From Pseudomaricurvus sp033283335 (GTDB lineage: Bacteria; Pseudomonadota; Gammaproteobacteria; Pseudomonadales; Cellvibrionaceae): a stretch of DNA of 64,000 bases. Shown in pieces: positions 1 through 8,196 of the stretch (the first letter of the stretch is position 1; each line of letters starts with the position of its first letter). The notes under the pieces were generated by a model. The model saw only the letters and a program-made list of their open reading frames with translations, was not told the DNA's origin and ran no database searches. The translations under genes were made by a program, and so were the position numbers. The stretch lies in assembly GCA_033283335.1 (NCBI GenBank), contig JAWMQP010000007.1, positions 1-64,000 on the forward strand, given 5' to 3'.

Positions 1-316
1 TGGAGGCATCCGCCATGGAGTTGTCGGAATTGTCCGAGTTGTTGGAAGCGTCGGTGGTGGAGTTATCCGAATTATCCGAATTGTTGGAGGCATCCGCCAT
101 GGAGTTGTCGGAATTGTCCGAGTTGTTCGAATTATCTGAGTTGTTGGAGTTATCTGAATTATCCGTGTTCGTGGCGCTAGCAGAGCCATCATTTGCCGCC
201 GCAGAACCATAGTCAGCCGTCGCCGTGTCAGTATCCTGAGCAATAGCGAAAGACTGAAATCCTGCAAACATACCGAGAGCAACCGCTGCAGCCAGTAGAT
301 TACGCTTGAAGTTCAT
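1..316 (-). CDS. Secreted Asn/Ser/Asp-repeat protein (C-terminus beyond window)
   Basis: From an ATG at 316 the minus-strand frame stays open for 105 codons to the window edge, so the gene is partial. A GGGAG lies 9 nt before the start. The first ~26 residues (MNFKRNLLAAAVALGM, then AGFQSFAIAQ) form a clear signal peptide with likely cleavage after an A-x-A-like site. After an Ala/Thr/Asp-rich linker the protein becomes a low-complexity array built from NNSDNSDNS blocks separated by MADAS or TTDAS. There is no cysteine and almost no hydrophobic residue, so the mature part should be disordered, soluble and acidic, in the periplasm or outside the cell. Such Asp/Asn/Ser arrays can bind cations, but no function can be assigned. 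I do not recognise a family. Confidence 0.72.
   Translation of the reverse strand, partial: MNFKRNLLAAAVALGMFAGFQSFAIAQDTDTATADYGSAAANDGSASATNTDNSDNSNNSDNSNNSDNSDNSMADASNNSDNSDNSTTDASNNSDNSDNSMADAS
2..127 (-). repeat. 42-bp tandem repeat, 3 units, inside the secreted repeat protein
   Basis: Three contiguous 42-bp units occupy 2-43, 44-85 and 86-127. Units 1 and 3 are identical; the middle unit differs by several substitutions, giving TTDAS instead of MADAS. The unit is 14 codons, so copy-number change keeps the reading frame. A degenerate continuation of the same Asn/Ser/Asp pattern follows to about 170. The array probably continues beyond the left edge. Confidence 0.9.
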
Positions 317-1067
317 AGTCCTAATCTCCCATTTGTATAAACACAATTACCTTACTGTGTATATCGATGACAAACCCCAAGAGCTTGCCTTTTTCGGCCA
401 TCCGGCGCAGTTATTGTTAGGCCGGCACCGAAGGAAGCAGCAAACACTGCCATCTTCCATGAGGGCGGAGTTTGCAGAATGCATGCCATGGTTTTTTAAA
501 CGTTTTTAACTACTTGTTCCTAAAGAATTTATTCAGGGTCTGAACAGTAAAGCAGAGTGATATCCGGGTCGATTGTCCAAAACAGGCGCAAAGATATGTA
601 AGTGAATATTGACAAAGAACAACAAAAATAAGTGCGTATTCTGTAAATAAGAAAAAAAACAGGCAGTTAGAGAAAGTTCAATCTGTAACAAATGATTGAC
701 AAAAAGATGTGCTAAAAAAGATGTTTAACGAATCTATATTTGACTAAAAAAAATCAAGGGATCTTTAATCTATTTTGATGAGTAAATGAAAGATTATGCA
801 AAACCAGAAACCGGACAGAGAACCAAATAAACTCTGTAAACATTCCGACTTAATGAAATACTTTAACCATGAACGGCTTGCTAATTAGAGGTTTTTTCAG
901 GAAAGAAAGAAAGGATGGCGATTTTGGCTTTACCCATTAAAGAGTATGCCATCCTCTATAGTGGAAAGTTTCACCCGGCCAAAATCCCCACATCAAAACA
1001 GGGGAATAATGGCCAAGCAAAGAAAAACCGACAGTTGCGATTTTCCGCAATTGTGACCTCAGGGTTT
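317..1067. other. Non-coding AT-rich region
   Basis: About 750 bp between the 5' end of the repeat-protein gene and the 3' end of the aminotransferase gene. It is clearly more AT-rich than its surroundings, with many A-tracts. I found no open frame with coding character. It holds the promoter region of the repeat protein (right-to-left) and a weak hairpin after the aminotransferase gene. A loose inverted repeat (GGATGGC at 913-919, GCCATCC at 948-954) is also present. A small RNA gene cannot be excluded. Confidence 0.5.
981..1005 (-). terminator. Weak putative terminator of the Tpa-like gene
   Basis: On the minus strand a TCCCC/GGGGA stem (1005-1001 with 989-985) with an 11-nt loop is followed by TTTT (984-981). 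It lies about 60 bp after the stop codon of the gene at 1068-2426. The stem is only 5 bp, so this is a weak call. Confidence 0.35.
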
Positions 1068-2426
1068 TTACTGGCTTACGGCTGAAAACGCCTTATCCAG
1101 AGCCTGGACAATGGTGTCAATGTCTTCACTGGTAGCGATCAAAGCCGGACTCAGGCACAAGGTATTATTGTATTCAGCGAACGAGCGGTTGGTGCGGCCA
1201 ATGATGACGCCGCTGCTCATACAATGAGCCGCTACCGCCATGGCAATACTTTCATCCACAGGCTCCTTGGTGTCACGATCTTTCACCAGCTCCAGGCCGA
1301 CAAACAAACCTTTGCCACGCACGTCCCCAAGCAAGGTGTACTTCTCTTTTAACGCCAACAACTGTTCTTTAAGGTACTGCCCTTGCTGCTGGACATTGTC
1401 GAGCAGATTTTCCCGCTCAATGATTTCCAGGTTCGCCAGCGCCGCGGCAGGGCCGGCCGTACAGCCACCAAAGGTGGAGATATCACGAAAGTAATCCATA
1501 CGTGGATCGCCGTCATCATCCTGCAACAATTGGAACACTTTATCGTTGGTCACGGTGCAGGAAATGGCGGCATAACCGGACGCCACACCCTTGGCCATGG
1601 TGACGATGTCGGGCTCAATGCCGTAGTGTTGGTAACCGAACCAGGTACCCGTACGCCCCAGGCCGCAGACAACTTCATCAATATGGATTAGCACGTCATA
1701 CTTCTGGCAAATTTCCTGAACCCGCTGCCAATAACCTGCTGGTGGCTCGATCACGCCACCCCCGGCGGTGATCGGCTCGAGGCAGATTGCACCGACAGTC
1801 TCAGGACCTTCTTCCAGAATCACACGCTCAATTTCATTGGCGGCACGAATGCCGTAATCCTCGACTTCACCCCATTGAGAGCGATACTCACAGCAGTGTG
1901 GCACTTCCACAAAACCCGGAGCAAATGGACCATACTGGTTGCGGCGCTCGAATTGTCCGGTGGCACTCAAACAAGCAATGGTGGTACCGTGGTAATCCCG
2001 TTCGCGGTAAAGGATCTTGTGTTTCTTACCACCGTATTTGCGCGCGGCAATCTGGCGCACCATCTTAAACGCTTTTTCATTCGCTTCAGAGCCCGAGTTG
2101 GAATAATACACTCGACTCATACCAGGCATTTTTTCCAGCAAACGCTCGGCAAACTGGGCGGCGGGAATATTGCCAGCCGTTTGGGCGAAGTAGTTCATGG
2201 TGACCAGCTGTTCGCGCACCGCATCGGCAATTTCTGTGCGACCGTAGCCCACATTCACCGTCCAGACAGCCCCAGAGACTGCATCCAGGTATTCATTGCC
2301 TTTGGCATCCCACACACGCATGCCTTCCCCCCGGACGACGACCATAGACTCCTGCCCAGCGTGGCGAGTCAGGTGGTGCCATACATGGTCGCGATCTTGC
2401 GCGATAACATTTTCAAACTCGGACAT
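1068..2426 (-). CDS. tpa: Taurine--pyruvate aminotransferase-like class III aminotransferase
   Basis: 452-residue PLP-dependent class III aminotransferase with the full fold: YSNSGSEANEKAFK, the ERDYHGTT segment, the HIDEVVCGLGRTG segment and the PLP lysine K279 in TMAKGVASG. The N-terminus (DRDHVWHHLT) and long stretches resemble taurine--pyruvate aminotransferases as I remember them from Paracoccus-type bacteria. The predicted cytoplasmic reaction is taurine + pyruvate to sulfoacetaldehyde + alanine. ATG 2426 has GGAGTG just upstream. The gene stands alone, divergent from the sensor kinase, with a paired direct repeat (2531-2563) upstream that matches one near a MocR regulator at 49005-50498. 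Alternatives are hypotaurine or beta-alanine/omega-amine aminotransferase. Family is certain; the taurine assignment is likely. Confidence 0.8.
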   Translation of the reverse strand: MSEFENVIAQDRDHVWHHLTRHAGQESMVVVRGEGMRVWDAKGNEYLDAVSGAVWTVNVGYGRTEIADAVREQLVTMNYFAQTAGNIPAAQFAERLLEKMPGMSRVYYSNSGSEANEKAFKMVRQIAARKYGGKKHKILYRERDYHGTTIACLSATGQFERRNQYGPFAPGFVEVPHCCEYRSQWGEVEDYGIRAANEIERVILEEGPETVGAICLEPITAGGGVIEPPAGYWQRVQEICQKYDVLIHIDEVVCGLGRTGTWFGYQHYGIEPDIVTMAKGVASGYAAISCTVTNDKVFQLLQDDDGDPRMDYFRDISTFGGCTAGPAAALANLEIIERENLLDNVQQQGQYLKEQLLALKEKYTLLGDVRGKGLFVGLELVKDRDTKEPVDESIAMAVAAHCMSSGVIIGRTNRSFAEYNNTLCLSPALIATSEDIDTIVQALDKAFSAVSQ

Positions 2427-2768
2427 GATTCACTCCAATTGTGGCCCAAGGGCGATTGAAAGTTTTTCTAGCTTGACCGGTATAGTAATCACCAGCCCTC
2501 ATCGCGCCCTATAGCCAGCCAGTCGTTAATGATCAGACCAGCTGAGGGCGAGCAGACCAGTTGCCAAACACACAGCAGGCCACCCCAAAACGGTCGATGG
2601 ATCGCAAACCTGTTAGAATGGCGCATCTTTTGCCTGAAAATATTGTTTGTGCAAACTGAGGAATTTGGCAGGTAACTCATTTATTGAATCTCAATATGCC
2701 CCGCAAGGGTGCAGTCCCCCCAATGAGTCACCGCCAGTTAGAGTGAATGCCATACAGGGAAGCTGTTC
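2427..2768. other. Divergent intergenic region, tpa / sensor kinase
   Basis: About 340 bp carrying both promoters. The only distinct signal is the direct-repeat pair at 2531-2563. A short minus-strand frame (2489-2680) has no ribosome-binding site or recognisable similarity and is not called. Confidence 0.5.
2531..2563 (-). promoter_or_regulatory. Putative MocR/TauR operator, two direct repeats 19 bp apart
   Basis: Read toward tpa, the repeats are CAACTGGTCTGCTC (2563-2550) and CAGCTGGTCTGATC (2544-2531), 12 of 14 positions equal and offset by 19 bp. They lie 105-137 bp upstream of the tpa start. The same arrangement occurs at 52097-52130. The core CTGG[T/A]CT resembles the half-site reported for TauR (about CTGGACYTAA, from memory). 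Seen: the repeats. Inferred: the binding protein, probably the MocR regulator at 49005-50498. Confidence 0.6.
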
Positions 2769-5700
2769 ATGCGGGCCACACAATCGATTTTTCGCGTTCG
2801 GCGCCAGTACAACCAGTGGGTAGGCAATGAGACGCTGGAGGATTACGCCCTGCGTTTTACCGCCAAGGGCGCCCGCCGCTGGAGCATTGGCCAGATAGGT
2901 ATTACCGCCTTAGGCGCCACGGCCTTTCTGGCACTGGAAGCCCTGAGTGCGGCAGCCACCCTGCAGTACGGTTTTATCAATACGCTGTGGGCTATGCTGG
3001 CGGTGTCCCTGGCGATCTTTGTCATCGGCTTCCCGATTTCCTACTACTCCGCCAAACACGGGCTCGATATCGACCTGCTGACCCGCGGCGCAGGGTTTGG
3101 CTATCTGGGCTCCACCATCACCTCACTGATTTACGCCTCGTTCACGTTTATCTTTTTTGCCATTGAAGCGGCCATCTTCGCTTCCGCCCTCAAAGCCCTG
3201 TTCGCCATCCCCCTGTGGCTCGGCTACATCATCAGCGCGGTGATGGTAGTGCCCATCGTAACCCACGGCATCACGGCCATCAGCCGGTTCCAGGTCGGCA
3301 CCCAGCCGCTGTGGCTGCTGCTGCAGTGTCTGGCCCTGGGGGCCGTGGTCTGGTTTGAGTTTTCCCGGGTGGAAAACTGGGTGGCATTTGTGCCCCGCGA
3401 ACACGCCCAACGACAGGGGTTTGACCTGATGCTGTTTGGCGCATCCGTCTCGCTGTTTTTTGCCATGGTGGCGCAAATCGGGGAGCAGGTGGATTATCTG
3501 CGTTTTATGCCACCGAAAACCCGCCACAACCGGGTTCGTTGGTGGTTCTGGCTGGTGCTATCAGGCCCCGGCTGGATTTTTGTCGGCCTGATTAAAATGC
3601 TGCTCGGCTCTTTTCTGGCCTACCTGGCGTTTACCCAGGCCATGTCCTATGACAAGGCCATCGACCCGGTCTACCTCTATCAGCTGGCCTTTACCTACTT
3701 CATCGAGTCGCCCCAGGCCTCGCTAATCCTGGCTGGCATCATGGTGATCGTGTCGCAGATGAAGATTAACGTCACTAACGCCTACGCTGGCTCCATCGCC
3801 TGGTCCAACTTTTTCTCCCGGCTGACCCACAGCCACCCCGGTCGGGTAGTATGGCTGGTGTTCAACGTCATCATTGCCCTGATTCTGATGGAACTTGGGG
3901 TGTACCGGGTACTGGAAGCCATTCTGGGCGTCTTTGCCATCATCGCCCTCAGCTGGCTGGCGTGCCTGTCCGCCGACCTGTTAATCAACAAACCGCTGGG
4001 ATTGAGTCCGCCCATCACGGAATTCAAGCGTTCGCATCTGTACGACATCAACCCGGTGGGCGTGGTGTCGATGATCGCGGCATCCATCCTGGGGCTGGTC
4101 TGTTACCTGGGCTACCTGGGTGAGTCCGCCAGTTACCTGGCTCATTTCATCAGTCTGGCGGCCTGTTTTGTACTGGTACCGAGCATCGCCTGGCTGACCG
4201 GTGGACGGTTTTATTTAGCCCGCCCACAACAAGAAATACTGGTGTACGAATGGCAGCCTGAAGACGCCTCGAACGAGTACGCCTCAGATCAGCCACCGCA
4301 AGTATTTCGCTGCTGCATCTGCGAAAGCGCGTTTGAACGAGAGGACGTCAGCCACTGCCCTGCCTATCAGGGCACTATCTGCTCCCTGTGTTGTTCACTC
4401 GACGCCCGCTGCCTGGACAATTGCAAGCCCGACGCACGCCTGGCGGTGCAACTGAACCAGTGGCTGGAGGGTTTTGTGCCTCCCCGCGTGATTCGCGCAG
4501 TCAATTCTCGTATTGCCCGCTTCGGTGCTATTTTGCTGTGTGTGGGGTTGCTCAACGGTGCCTTTTTGGCGCTGATCTACTACCACCTAAAACCGGAGTC
4601 CATCAGTGAAGCCGAACTGCTGCGCACCACCATCTGGACGCTTTTCTATGCGCTGCTGATCATCTCCGGGGTGATTTCCTGGTTGATTCTGCTGGCCCAT
4701 GAAAGTCGCCTGGTGGCGCAGCAGGAGTCCAACCGCCAGACGCGCCTGCTGATTGATGAAATCGAGGCCCACCAGGAAACCGACAAGGCCCTCCAAGAAG
4801 CCAAGGAACTGGCCGAGCGCGCCAATAACGCCAAGAGTCGCTATCTGTCCGGCATCAGTCACGAACTGCGCACCCCGCTGCAATCCATTCTCGGCTATGC
4901 CCAGTTGCTGGCCGGCAAGCAGGATATACCCAACCAGCACCTGCACGGTTTGAACATCATTCGCAACAGCGGCGAATACCTGGCCGGATTGATCGAGGGC
5001 TTACTGGACATTTCCAAGATTGAAGCGGGCCGTATGGACATTTACCGCAATCAGGTGAGGTTGCCGGAGCTGCTGGACCAACTGGTGCAAATGTTCACCC
5101 AACAAGCCCAGCTAAAAGGCATTGAGTTCTACTTCCACCAACACCATCGACTGCCCGAGCTGGTGATGACCGACGAGAAACGCCTGCGCCAGATCCTGAT
5201 TAACCTGTTGTCCAATGCCGTGAAATACACGGAAAAGGGCCGGGTGGACTTCCACGTCTATTACCGCAACCAAGTGGCGGAGTTTTCGGTGATCGACACC
5301 GGTATCGGTATTCACAGCAATGACCTGGAGCGTATATTTACGCCGTTCGAACGGGTCAGGCACTCCAACTCGCCACAGATTCCCGGCACCGGATTGGGAC
5401 TGACTATTGTGCGCCTGTTGACCGAAGTGATGGGTGGCAATCTGGACATCAAAAGCACCCTGGGGGAAGGCAGTTGCTTTACGGTATCGATGATGCTGTC
5501 CTGGGTCAGTGCCAGCGATGACGTGGCGCCGCCACCCAAAACCCTCAGTGGCTACGCCGGTCCGCGTCGCACGGTGATGGCCGTCGATGACGATGCCCTG
5601 CATCGAGGACTGCTCAGTGACATCCTGGTGCCCCTGGGCTTCACCGTGCTCGAGGCCCAGAACGCCAGCGACTGCCTGCAACAACTCGTTGCCCCCGAGT

Positions 5701-6233
5701 CACCGATAACGCCCGATGCCTTTATCCTCGATGTGAATATGCCGGGCATGGATGGCTTCGCCCTGGCACAAACGCTGCGCCAGCAAAGCTTCAGCGGCCC
5801 AATTTTGATGCTCTCGGCTGAAGCCAATGAACAACACCGCACACCACCACAACAAATTGGCCGTCACAGCCCATTGCCAGAACACCCACTCGCCCATGAC
5901 GATTACCTGGTAAAACCCATTCGCAACCAGGTACTGCTGGAGAAGCTGGGCCAGATGCTGCAACTGGAATGGCTCTACGAAGACGAGCCGCGGTCGGTTG
6001 AGCCCACCCCCACCATCAAACCGTCCAGCACAATGGCCCTGCCACAGCACCCATTGCTGGATCAATTATTAAACAGTGTGCAAATAGGCCATCGAAAGGG
6101 CGTCCTGGATACCCTTGATGAGTTACAATCAACAGGAGTGTTGAATCAACAGACACTGGATATTCTGCATGAGCTGGCCAGGACGATGCAATTTGACACC
6201 CTTGAACGACTGCTGGAAACGGATCCCGCCTAG
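2769..6233 (+). CDS. Hybrid sensor histidine kinase with NCS1-transporter-like sensor domain
   Basis: 1154 residues. Residues ~20-500 form about 12 membrane segments resembling the purine-cytosine permease (NCS1) fold, including RRWSIGQIG and GFPISYY. A Cys-rich linker follows (~515-555: CCIC...CP...CSLCC...C...CK), likely a metal-binding ribbon, then two more membrane segments (~580-650) and a coiled coil. The kinase has phospho-acceptor H698 (SGISHELRTP) and a HATPase with DTGIGI and GTGLGL. The receiver carries phospho-acceptor D988 (FILDVNMPGMDG). The last ~70 residues match nothing I know and lack an Hpt histidine. AGGGA precedes ATG 2769. The gene is followed after 38 bp by a LuxR-type regulator and faces the urea island, so control of urea/nitrogen uptake is the natural inference. 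Ligand and transport activity are unknown. Confidence 0.85.
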   Translation: MRATQSIFRVRRQYNQWVGNETLEDYALRFTAKGARRWSIGQIGITALGATAFLALEALSAAATLQYGFINTLWAMLAVSLAIFVIGFPISYYSAKHGLDIDLLTRGAGFGYLGSTITSLIYASFTFIFFAIEAAIFASALKALFAIPLWLGYIISAVMVVPIVTHGITAISRFQVGTQPLWLLLQCLALGAVVWFEFSRVENWVAFVPREHAQRQGFDLMLFGASVSLFFAMVAQIGEQVDYLRFMPPKTRHNRVRWWFWLVLSGPGWIFVGLIKMLLGSFLAYLAFTQAMSYDKAIDPVYLYQLAFTYFIESPQASLILAGIMVIVSQMKINVTNAYAGSIAWSNFFSRLTHSHPGRVVWLVFNVIIALILMELGVYRVLEAILGVFAIIALSWLACLSADLLINKPLGLSPPITEFKRSHLYDINPVGVVSMIAASILGLVCYLGYLGESASYLAHFISLAACFVLVPSIAWLTGGRFYLARPQQEILVYEWQPEDASNEYASDQPPQVFRCCICESAFEREDVSHCPAYQGTICSLCCSLDARCLDNCKPDARLAVQLNQWLEGFVPPRVIRAVNSRIARFGAILLCVGLLNGAFLALIYYHLKPESISEAELLRTTIWTLFYALLIISGVISWLILLAHESRLVAQQESNRQTRLLIDEIEAHQETDKALQEAKELAERANNAKSRYLSGISHELRTPLQSILGYAQLLAGKQDIPNQHLHGLNIIRNSGEYLAGLIEGLLDISKIEAGRMDIYRNQVRLPELLDQLVQMFTQQAQLKGIEFYFHQHHRLPELVMTDEKRLRQILINLLSNAVKYTEKGRVDFHVYYRNQVAEFSVIDTGIGIHSNDLERIFTPFERVRHSNSPQIPGTGLGLTIVRLLTEVMGGNLDIKSTLGEGSCFTVSMMLSWVSASDDVAPPPKTLSGYAGPRRTVMAVDDDALHRGLLSDILVPLGFTVLEAQNASDCLQQLVAPESPITPDAFILDVNMPGMDGFALAQTLRQQSFSGPILMLSAEANEQHRTPPQQIGRHSPLPEHPLAHDDYLVKPIRNQVLLEKLGQMLQLEWLYEDEPRSVEPTPTIKPSSTMALPQHPLLDQLLNSVQIGHRKGVLDTLDELQSTGVLNQQTLDILHELARTMQFDTLERLLETDPA

Positions 6234-6271
6234 TTCTCGCCAGATGAGCCACAGCCGATGAGTCACACCCT

Positions 6272-7159
6272 ATGAGTGATACAGCCAAACAAGATACGGT
6301 CCTGGTCGTCGATGACTCACCCGACTCCTTGAGCCTGATCAGTGACGTGCTGGAAGAAGCCAACATCAGCGTATTGGTTGCTCTGGAAGGCCAGCAAGCC
6401 CTGACCATTGCCCAGCGACTGCGGCCCGACATGATTTTGCTGGATGCCATGATGCCGAAGATGGATGGCTTCGAAACCTGTCGACGACTCAAAACAGACC
6501 CTGGTTTGTCCGATATTCCGGTGATCTTTATGACCGGTCTGACTGAAACAGAAAACATCGTCAAAGGACTCGAAGCCGGCGGCGTGGATTATCTGACCAA
6601 ACCCGTGCGCCCCAACGAACTTCTGGCACGCATGAAAGTGCACCTGACCAATGCCCGTCTGACCGCCAGCGCTCACACCGCCCTCGACTCCACCGGCCAA
6701 TTTCTGTTGACCGTTAATCGACGAGGGCAACTGTTATGGACCACCCCACAAGTAAAAGAAAAACTGCAGAGTCGCTATCAGGAAGCGCAGGTGCGGGAAG
6801 TGCAACAATGGCTGCAACACCAGCCCGACCCACATCAAAAACTGCGCTTGCAGAGTGACCCTCTCACACTGGTGTTTGTCGAACAACGGGCAGACGATGA
6901 ATACCTGTTGCGCCTGCTGAACGACAAAGCCGTTACAGACCAACAGCTGTTTCAACAAAAGCTGGCCCTCACGGTGCGTGAAGCCGAAGTGCTGCACTGG
7001 ATCGCCCAAGGCAAAACCAATCGAGAAATTGGCCAAATACTCGACATCAGTCCACGCACCGTGAACAAACACCTGGAGCAGGTTTTTCAAAAAATCGGGG
7101 TGGAAAACCGCACAGCGGCGGCCAGTGTGGCACTGCGGGTGTGTAATGAATCCCTGTAG
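6272..7159 (+). CDS. LuxR-family two-component response regulator
   Basis: 295 residues. An N-terminal CheY-like receiver (1-~125) has acidic residues VVDDS, phospho-acceptor D58 in ILLDAMMPKMDG and the lysine in YLTKPVRP. A middle segment (~130-225) has no recognisable motif. The C-terminal LuxR-type helix-turn-helix spans ~233-290 (LTVREAEVLHWIAQGKTNRE, then TVNKHLEQVFQKIGV). It should be a cytoplasmic DNA-binding partner of the hybrid kinase just upstream. ATG 6272 is preceded by two other in-phase or near ATGs and only weak Shine-Dalgarno sequence, so translational coupling is likely. It converges on the urea island; the perfect palindrome at 19980-19995 is a candidate binding site. Confidence 0.88.
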   Translation: MSDTAKQDTVLVVDDSPDSLSLISDVLEEANISVLVALEGQQALTIAQRLRPDMILLDAMMPKMDGFETCRRLKTDPGLSDIPVIFMTGLTETENIVKGLEAGGVDYLTKPVRPNELLARMKVHLTNARLTASAHTALDSTGQFLLTVNRRGQLLWTTPQVKEKLQSRYQEAQVREVQQWLQHQPDPHQKLRLQSDPLTLVFVEQRADDEYLLRLLNDKAVTDQQLFQQKLALTVREAEVLHWIAQGKTNREIGQILDISPRTVNKHLEQVFQKIGVENRTAAASVALRVCNESL

Positions 7160-7232
7160 AGATTTAGAACCTAATTCCCTGACACGCCTCCATTCCCTTG
7201 AAGGCTAGCAAACAATAGAAATTTAGAGAAAT

Positions 7233-7418
7233 CTATTTCCAGATTTTCCAGTTTCTGTTTTTCAAGGCTATCGCCACACCGACGACTGTCGCTACCCCCA
7301 GCAATAACCACAACGAGTGTTCCATGTCGTGCTGAACACCCACATCACCGCCGTGGCCGGAATGGGCCAGCACAGTCGAAGACAACACGCTCAACGCGAA
7401 CAGTATCCCTGCTTTCAT
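7233..7418 (-). CDS. Small His-containing secreted/membrane protein of the urease operon
   Basis: Last gene of the urea island, 29 bp after ureG. I chose the ATG at 7418 because AGGG lies 8 nt upstream and it gives a standard signal peptide (MKAGILFALSVLSSTVLA); an in-frame ATG at 7436 would add six residues. The 61-residue product continues HSGHGGDVGVQHDMEH, then one hydrophobic segment (LWLLLGVATVVGVAIAL) and a basic end. Four histidines directly after the cleavage site could bind nickel or another metal at the outer face of the membrane. It is far shorter than HupE/UreJ nickel permeases (~200 residues), and I do not recognise the family. A nickel-related accessory role is inferred only from position and histidines. 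Confidence 0.65.
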   Translation of the reverse strand: MKAGILFALSVLSSTVLAHSGHGGDVGVQHDMEHSLWLLLGVATVVGVAIALKNRNWKIWK

Positions 7419-7447
7419 AATGTTTACCCTATTCATATTTCTACAAT

Positions 7448-8134
7448 TTAAACGACAGCTTTGGCAGGCGGCAGATCTTTTTTCGCCAGCATACCTTCTT
7501 CCACAATAAAGCGAATGATCTCATCCACGCCTTCACCGGCTTTCAAGTTGGAAAACACAAACGGGCGCTCTCCACGCATGCGCCGGCTGTCGGTATCCAT
7601 CACTTCCAGTGAGGCGCCGACCAGCGGCGCCAAATCGGTTTTATTGATGATCAGTAAATCTGACTTGGTGATGCCCGGCCCGCCCTTGCGAGGAATTTTA
7701 TCCCCGGCTGACACATCAATCACGTAGATGGTCAGGTCAGACAATTCCGGACTGAAGGTCGCACTGAGGTTGTCACCGCCGCTCTCGACAAACACCACAT
7801 CCAAGGCGCCGTGGCGCTTGAGCAGCTCATCAATGGCGGCCAGGTTCATGGACGCGTCCTCGCGAATGGCGGTGTGCGGGCAGCCGCCGGTCTCCACACC
7901 AATGATGCGATCCGCCGTTAACGCCTCATGACGCGTCAGGAACTGTGAGTCTTCCTGGGTGTAAATATCATTGGTCACCACCGCGATATCGTAATAGTCG
8001 CGCATAGCCGCACACAGGGTGCGCAACAGGGCGGTCTTGCCGGAACCGACTGGGCCGCCAATGCCCACACGCAGGGTTTGTTTGGGTACGGCGTCGCTGT
8101 TGATGGTCTCCGCCATACGCTGAACTTGATTCAT
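7448..8134 (-). CDS. ureG: Urease accessory GTPase UreG
   Basis: 228-residue SIMIBI GTPase. The P-loop is GGPVGSGKT (~26-34), the nickel-binding Cys-Pro-His motif sits in VETGGCPHTAIRED, and the guanine motif is NKTDL. UreG uses GTP hydrolysis to deliver nickel to the urease apoenzyme in complex with UreF and UreD. The N-terminus is ~15 residues longer than in many UreGs and has no His tail; the His-rich part of this system is on UreE. It is separated from ureF by a 188-bp gap filled by an inverted-repeat element, an unusual interruption in an otherwise tight operon. Confidence 0.96.
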   Translation of the reverse strand: MNQVQRMAETINSDAVPKQTLRVGIGGPVGSGKTALLRTLCAAMRDYYDIAVVTNDIYTQEDSQFLTRHEALTADRIIGVETGGCPHTAIREDASMNLAAIDELLKRHGALDVVFVESGGDNLSATFSPELSDLTIYVIDVSAGDKIPRKGGPGITKSDLLIINKTDLAPLVGASLEVMDTDSRRMRGERPFVFSNLKAGEGVDEIIRFIVEEGMLAKKDLPPAKAVV

Positions 8135-8196
8135 AATCTACTCCGCATACTGACTAAATTTTTATTCACTAAACAATTTTCGACAATTAGCACTGA

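Noticed and set aside
1..127. Possible CRISPR array or plus-strand Glu/Leu/Ser-repeat protein
   Set aside because: The repeats are contiguous with no spacers, and the minus strand gives a signal peptide with an in-frame Asn/Ser/Asp pattern, so it is a coding tandem repeat on the minus strand.
2489..2680. 63-codon minus-strand frame in the tpa/kinase gap
   Set aside because: It covers the operator-like repeats, lacks a ribosome-binding site and resembles nothing known.
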